Below are positions 61,097-64,000 of a stretch of 64,000 nucleotides of DNA, piece after piece. Origin of the DNA: CBDDKZ01 sp965230415 (GTDB lineage: Bacteria > Bacteroidota > Bacteroidia > Cytophagales > JAAEPT01). The notes below the pieces were generated by a model. It made no database searches, had not been told where the DNA came from, and saw nothing but the letters and a program-made list of their open reading frames with translations. The DNA lies in NCBI GenBank assembly GCA_965230415.1, contig CBDDKZ010000005.1:372001-436000 (forward strand), given 5' to 3'. The position numbers and the translations under genes are program-made. Numbering within the stretch: position 1 is the stretch's first letter; every line of letters starts with the position of its first letter.

Positions 61097-64000
61097 TTAA
61101 CCACAGCTAGCTTTTACTTTTTTCTTATTATGAGTGTCTGCCGCATCCAAATACTTTTGTCGATTCTGATTATTTGGTCCTACAGGATTTTGTTTATTGG
61201 CAGTACCTTCTAAACCTCCGTCAGCTTCAAACCCTCGCTGTTCAAGGCCTCTTGCTGTTCGTTTACCTTCAACATCATCACCTATATAATCTACAGTTGG
61301 AGCAATTTCTCCATCAAAATCACTAAAATCACCACCATATCGTCTACTAACTATTTGATCACCAGTTAAACCATCTTCTATCGGTGCACTAGCATATCCA
61401 TGATAAGGTTTACCGTCTTTAATTCCAGAATACTTAATGTGTGTTCTATTAGCTCCTGTTTGTACATTTAACCCAAATACATCCACAAATTTGTTAGAAT
61501 CCAATACATAAGCGTATAAGGTAGGGTTTTGTCCAAATAACCCAATCGGATCCTGACTCACATATGTTCCACTTTCAGAGTCGTAGTACCTAAACCTATT
61601 ATAATACAACCCACTCTCCTCATCCTCATACTGCCCCTGATACCTGAACGGACAATCACTCAAAGAACCGACCTTCAAATTACGTACTTTACCGTAAATA
61701 TCATACTCGGCTTCCCAAGTCTTCACTCCGGCGCTGTTGTACATTTCCACAGGCGTGCCCAGGTAATCTGTAACAATGGAATAAGATTCTTCTTCTGTGA
61801 TTTTTGCGGCTGGCCTAAAAGTACCTTCGTCGAATACCCAGGTAAGCAGATTTTGAACCGGTTCTTCTTTATCTTTGACCAACATGCCCAGTTCATCAAC
61901 TACCTCTTTTGGTCTGTCCTCAAGGTCATACTCCCACTCATGCAGCGGTACATTTCCATCCCAGACAAATCGTGTCAGCTTGTTTTTGTAACATTTTGCC
62001 GTGCGCCTGCCCAAGGCATCGTATTCAAAGCTTAGCTCCTGCCCGTCGGGGCGGCTTACGCGCTGCAACATACCATTACCATACCAGGTGTATTCCCAAC
62101 ATCCGCCGACTCCTCTTTTTTCTATCAGGTTACCTTCTTCGTCGTAGCGGTAGTGCCAGTCTTTATCTTTCAGAAGCTGGCCTCCCCTTCCGTATTCACG
62201 ATCTTTCCGGTCTTTGCTACGGTAGAGGTTACCTACCTCATCGGGTAACTTATAATCATACTGCCCACTCTCATATTGAGCGCTGGCAAGATTGCCAAAA
62301 GTATCGTGGCTATAGCTTACCTTCCCGTTAGTGAGCGCATCCACCATTTCTTTCAGGCGGTCGTTTACATCCCACTGATAGTGGCGATGGCGTTTCAATT
62401 GTTCGCTACTTCGTACCTGTTGTTCCACCGGCCTACCGGCATCGTCATAGCGTTGTGTAACCTTCACTCCACCGTTAAGGCTTCGTTCGGTTTCTAGCCC
62501 CAGACTGTTGTAGCTATACTGCGCCTCCCACACCTTGCTTTTATTACTTTGTGCTTTCAGCTCGGTTACTTGCCCTAATTCATCTCGCTCTATGGAGATA
62601 GCTGCACCCAGTGAACTTACAACACCTACTCTTCTACCTATAGAATCGTAACTACTTGCTACTTCATGGCCATCTTGTATTTCTTTAACAACCCTACCAC
62701 TATCCTCGCGGATAAGCGTTACTTTACTATTCGGGTTCACCGCTTCTATTAACTGACCATCCCGGTTATAGGTATAAGCTTCCCAGCTTCCATCGTCGTA
62801 TTCGGCGCGTACAATACGTCCATTCAGGTCGTATTCATATTCCGTGAATCGATTTTCCGGACGTTCTACTTTGATTACTTTGCCCGCACGGTCACGTTCG
62901 TAATACCTTGTTAAGCCATCGAAGCCGCTTTCTTCTATAATTGAACCGTTTTTGTCCCGACGGAAATGATAAAACTCACCTTGCTCGTTGGTAATACCGT
63001 GTAGTTGCTCTTCGGTATCGTAGGTGAAATGTACTTTACGTCCATGTTCTTCGCGTACCTCCAAACTACCTAATGGTGTATAGGCAAATTTAACGTGTTG
63101 TTTTTTGTCGCGCAGCTCTATTACTTCGTCATAGGCATTATACTTCAACTGAAGCACATTGCTGTCTGATTGTTGCAGCCTCATAATACGTCCTAAATGG
63201 TCGTATTCAAATTGTTGTGCTTTGTTTCCACCCTGTTGACTGGTGATTACCTGCCCCCAGGCATCGTGACTCCAACTACTACGCTGCCCGTTACTTAGTT
63301 CTAAGCCTTCCAGATTATGATCCTCATCGTAGGTAAATTTAGTAACATGTCCCTGATCATTTCTTATACTTGCGACACGCCCCTGCTCGTTGTACTCAAA
63401 ACTGGTCACCGATTTATCTGCGTCTACGATGGACAATAAACGGTGATCTTCAAATACACGTACAGTAGTAGCTCCCACCGGGGTTTTTGAAAAAATGAGG
63501 CGGTCTTGCTCATCATATTGATACACCTGCGTACTACCATCGGGTAGCGTTACACTCTCCAGGTTACCACGCTCATCATAAGTATATCCTGTTATATTGC
63601 CTTCCTCGTCGATATCGCGGTAAGGTTCCATAAAATCGGTATAACGATGAAAAACGTGACCACCCATCGCATCACTCACCTGCGTACACAAATTATTTTC
63701 ATCGTAGTGGTAAGTTGTTTGATGTCCCAGTGAGTTGGTCACTACGTTATGGCCTTTTCGGTATTCAATTGTTCCTTCCAACAGGCCTCCATCTCCCCAG
63801 GTGTGAATACAGCGTGCACCTGTGCTTGGGCCGTCGTATTTCCAGTAAAACGTTTGACCATTGCGGTCGGTTTTTTCCACCATCAGGTGATTACGGTAAC
63901 GCATGTGCGTTGTCTTTCCCATCGCGTCGGTTATACCAATGAGGTCTCCGACATCATTATACTGATAATTCACCAGTGTGCGGGACTGTCCACGGTGGCT
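61097..64000 (-). CDS. Rhs/YD-repeat polymorphic toxin (5' end beyond window)
   Basis: The frame is open to the window edge, so the ~968 visible residues are the C-terminal part of a larger Rhs protein. Many YD repeats are present (NYQYNDVGDLIGITDAMGK, EYDLNGRIVRAEYDDGSW), followed by the core end SGLYYNRFRYYDSESGTY and boundary motif DVFGLN. The ~125-residue tip (HIKYSGIKDGKPYHGYAS, VDYIGDDVEGKRTARGLEQ, ANKQNPVGPNNQNRQKY) is the toxin. Its YIG...RGLEQ pattern resembles GIY-YIG/URI-type nuclease toxins, at low confidence. No PAAR, VgrG or T6SS gene is in the window. Confidence 0.85.
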   Translation of the reverse strand, partial: SHRGQSRTLVNYQYNDVGDLIGITDAMGKTTHMRYRNHLMVEKTDRNGQTFYWKYDGPSTGARCIHTWGDGGLLEGTIEYRKGHNVVTNSLGHQTTYHYDENNLCTQVSDAMGGHVFHRYTDFMEPYRDIDEEGNITGYTYDERGNLESVTLPDGSTQVYQYDEQDRLIFSKTPVGATTVRVFEDHRLLSIVDADKSVTSFEYNEQGRVASIRNDQGHVTKFTYDEDHNLEGLELSNGQRSSWSHDAWGQVITSQQGGNKAQQFEYDHLGRIMRLQQSDSNVLQLKYNAYDEVIELRDKKQHVKFAYTPLGSLEVREEHGRKVHFTYDTEEQLHGITNEQGEFYHFRRDKNGSIIEESGFDGLTRYYERDRAGKVIKVERPENRFTEYEYDLNGRIVRAEYDDGSWEAYTYNRDGQLIEAVNPNSKVTLIREDSGRVVKEIQDGHEVASSYDSIGRRVGVVSSLGAAISIERDELGQVTELKAQSNKSKVWEAQYSYNSLGLETERSLNGGVKVTQRYDDAGRPVEQQVRSSEQLKRHRHYQWDVNDRLKEMVDALTNGKVSYSHDTFGNLASAQYESGQYDYKLPDEVGNLYRSKDRKDREYGRGGQLLKDKDWHYRYDEEGNLIEKRGVGGCWEYTWYGNGMLQRVSRPDGQELSFEYDALGRRTAKCYKNKLTRFVWDGNVPLHEWEYDLEDRPKEVVDELGMLVKDKEEPVQNLLTWVFDEGTFRPAAKITEEESYSIVTDYLGTPVEMYNSAGVKTWEAEYDIYGKVRNLKVGSLSDCPFRYQGQYEDEESGLYYNRFRYYDSESGTYVSQDPIGLFGQNPTLYAYVLDSNKFVDVFGLNVQTGANRTHIKYSGIKDGKPYHGYASAPIEDGLTGDQIVSRRYGGDFSDFDGEIAPTVDYIGDDVEGKRTARGLEQRGFEADGGLEGTANKQNPVGPNNQNRQKYLDAADTHNKKKVKASCG
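61583..62509 (-). repeat. Near-identical ~927-bp rhs core copy (main gene)
   Basis: This is the partner of 59416-60342. It covers the last part of the core upstream of the toxin boundary, the place where tip exchange by recombination would occur. Confidence 0.9.

Overview
The window is about 64 kb of low-GC DNA from a member of the Bacteroidota, most likely a marine Cytophagia-like genus. Support for this: a Na+-translocating NQR operon (nqrABCDE), several secreted proteins ending in type IX secretion (T9SS) sorting domains, the long Bacteroidota form of NusB, and promoter-like boxes of the TAnnTTTG type (sometimes with TTG 19 nt upstream) instead of E. coli -35/-10 boxes. The genus cannot be fixed from the sequence alone.

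1-29.7 kb is mostly conserved core: the end of yebC, a thioester alpha-2-macroglobulin, lptG-like and tgt (one operon), a GT2 glycosyltransferase, an ECF-like sigma factor, rsmG, trxA, a DUF502 membrane protein, nqrA-E (without nqrF), cmk, pyruvate carboxylase, a TIGR01777 epimerase, nusB, an ABC exporter, tRNA-Arg(CCT), glutaminase, a LamG lipoprotein, a DinB-like protein, a CvfB-like RNA-binding protein and two coupled thioredoxin-fold genes.

29.9-49.1 kb is accessory and rich in secreted proteins. Two large convergent T9SS proteins share a clan-A (GH26-like) glycosidase domain. A third T9SS protein shares an unnamed domain with the first. Between the two convergent genes lies an intergenic array of six dyad units with an exact 21-bp period. 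Next is a tightly coupled three-gene operon: secreted beta-propeller/caspase, voltage-gated-type K+ channel with a C-terminal zinc ribbon, and a radical SAM protein cut by an in-frame TAA. An outer-membrane protein and an orphan sugar-binding protein follow. Then comes a ~1,740-residue beta-helix/repeat T9SS protein broken by a one-base frameshift at a short G run.

49.3-56.5 kb holds a membrane-anchored MepA-like peptidase candidate, a chemotaxis receptor, and a cyanate uptake/degradation operon (ABC permease, ATPase, cyanase, Tat-lipoprotein binding protein). The cyanate operon is flanked by two decayed rhs fragments and two 51-bp, 47/51-identical direct repeats. This suggests that it sits inside an old rhs tip.

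57.1-64 kb is a polymorphic-toxin locus: a large Rhs/YD-repeat protein (open to the window edge) with its tip toxin and immunity gene, followed by a displaced second tip (GHH-type nuclease candidate) plus immunity gene, then a decayed third tip plus immunity gene. The second tip carries a ~927-bp near-identical copy of the main gene's core end, a likely recombination site for toxin swapping.
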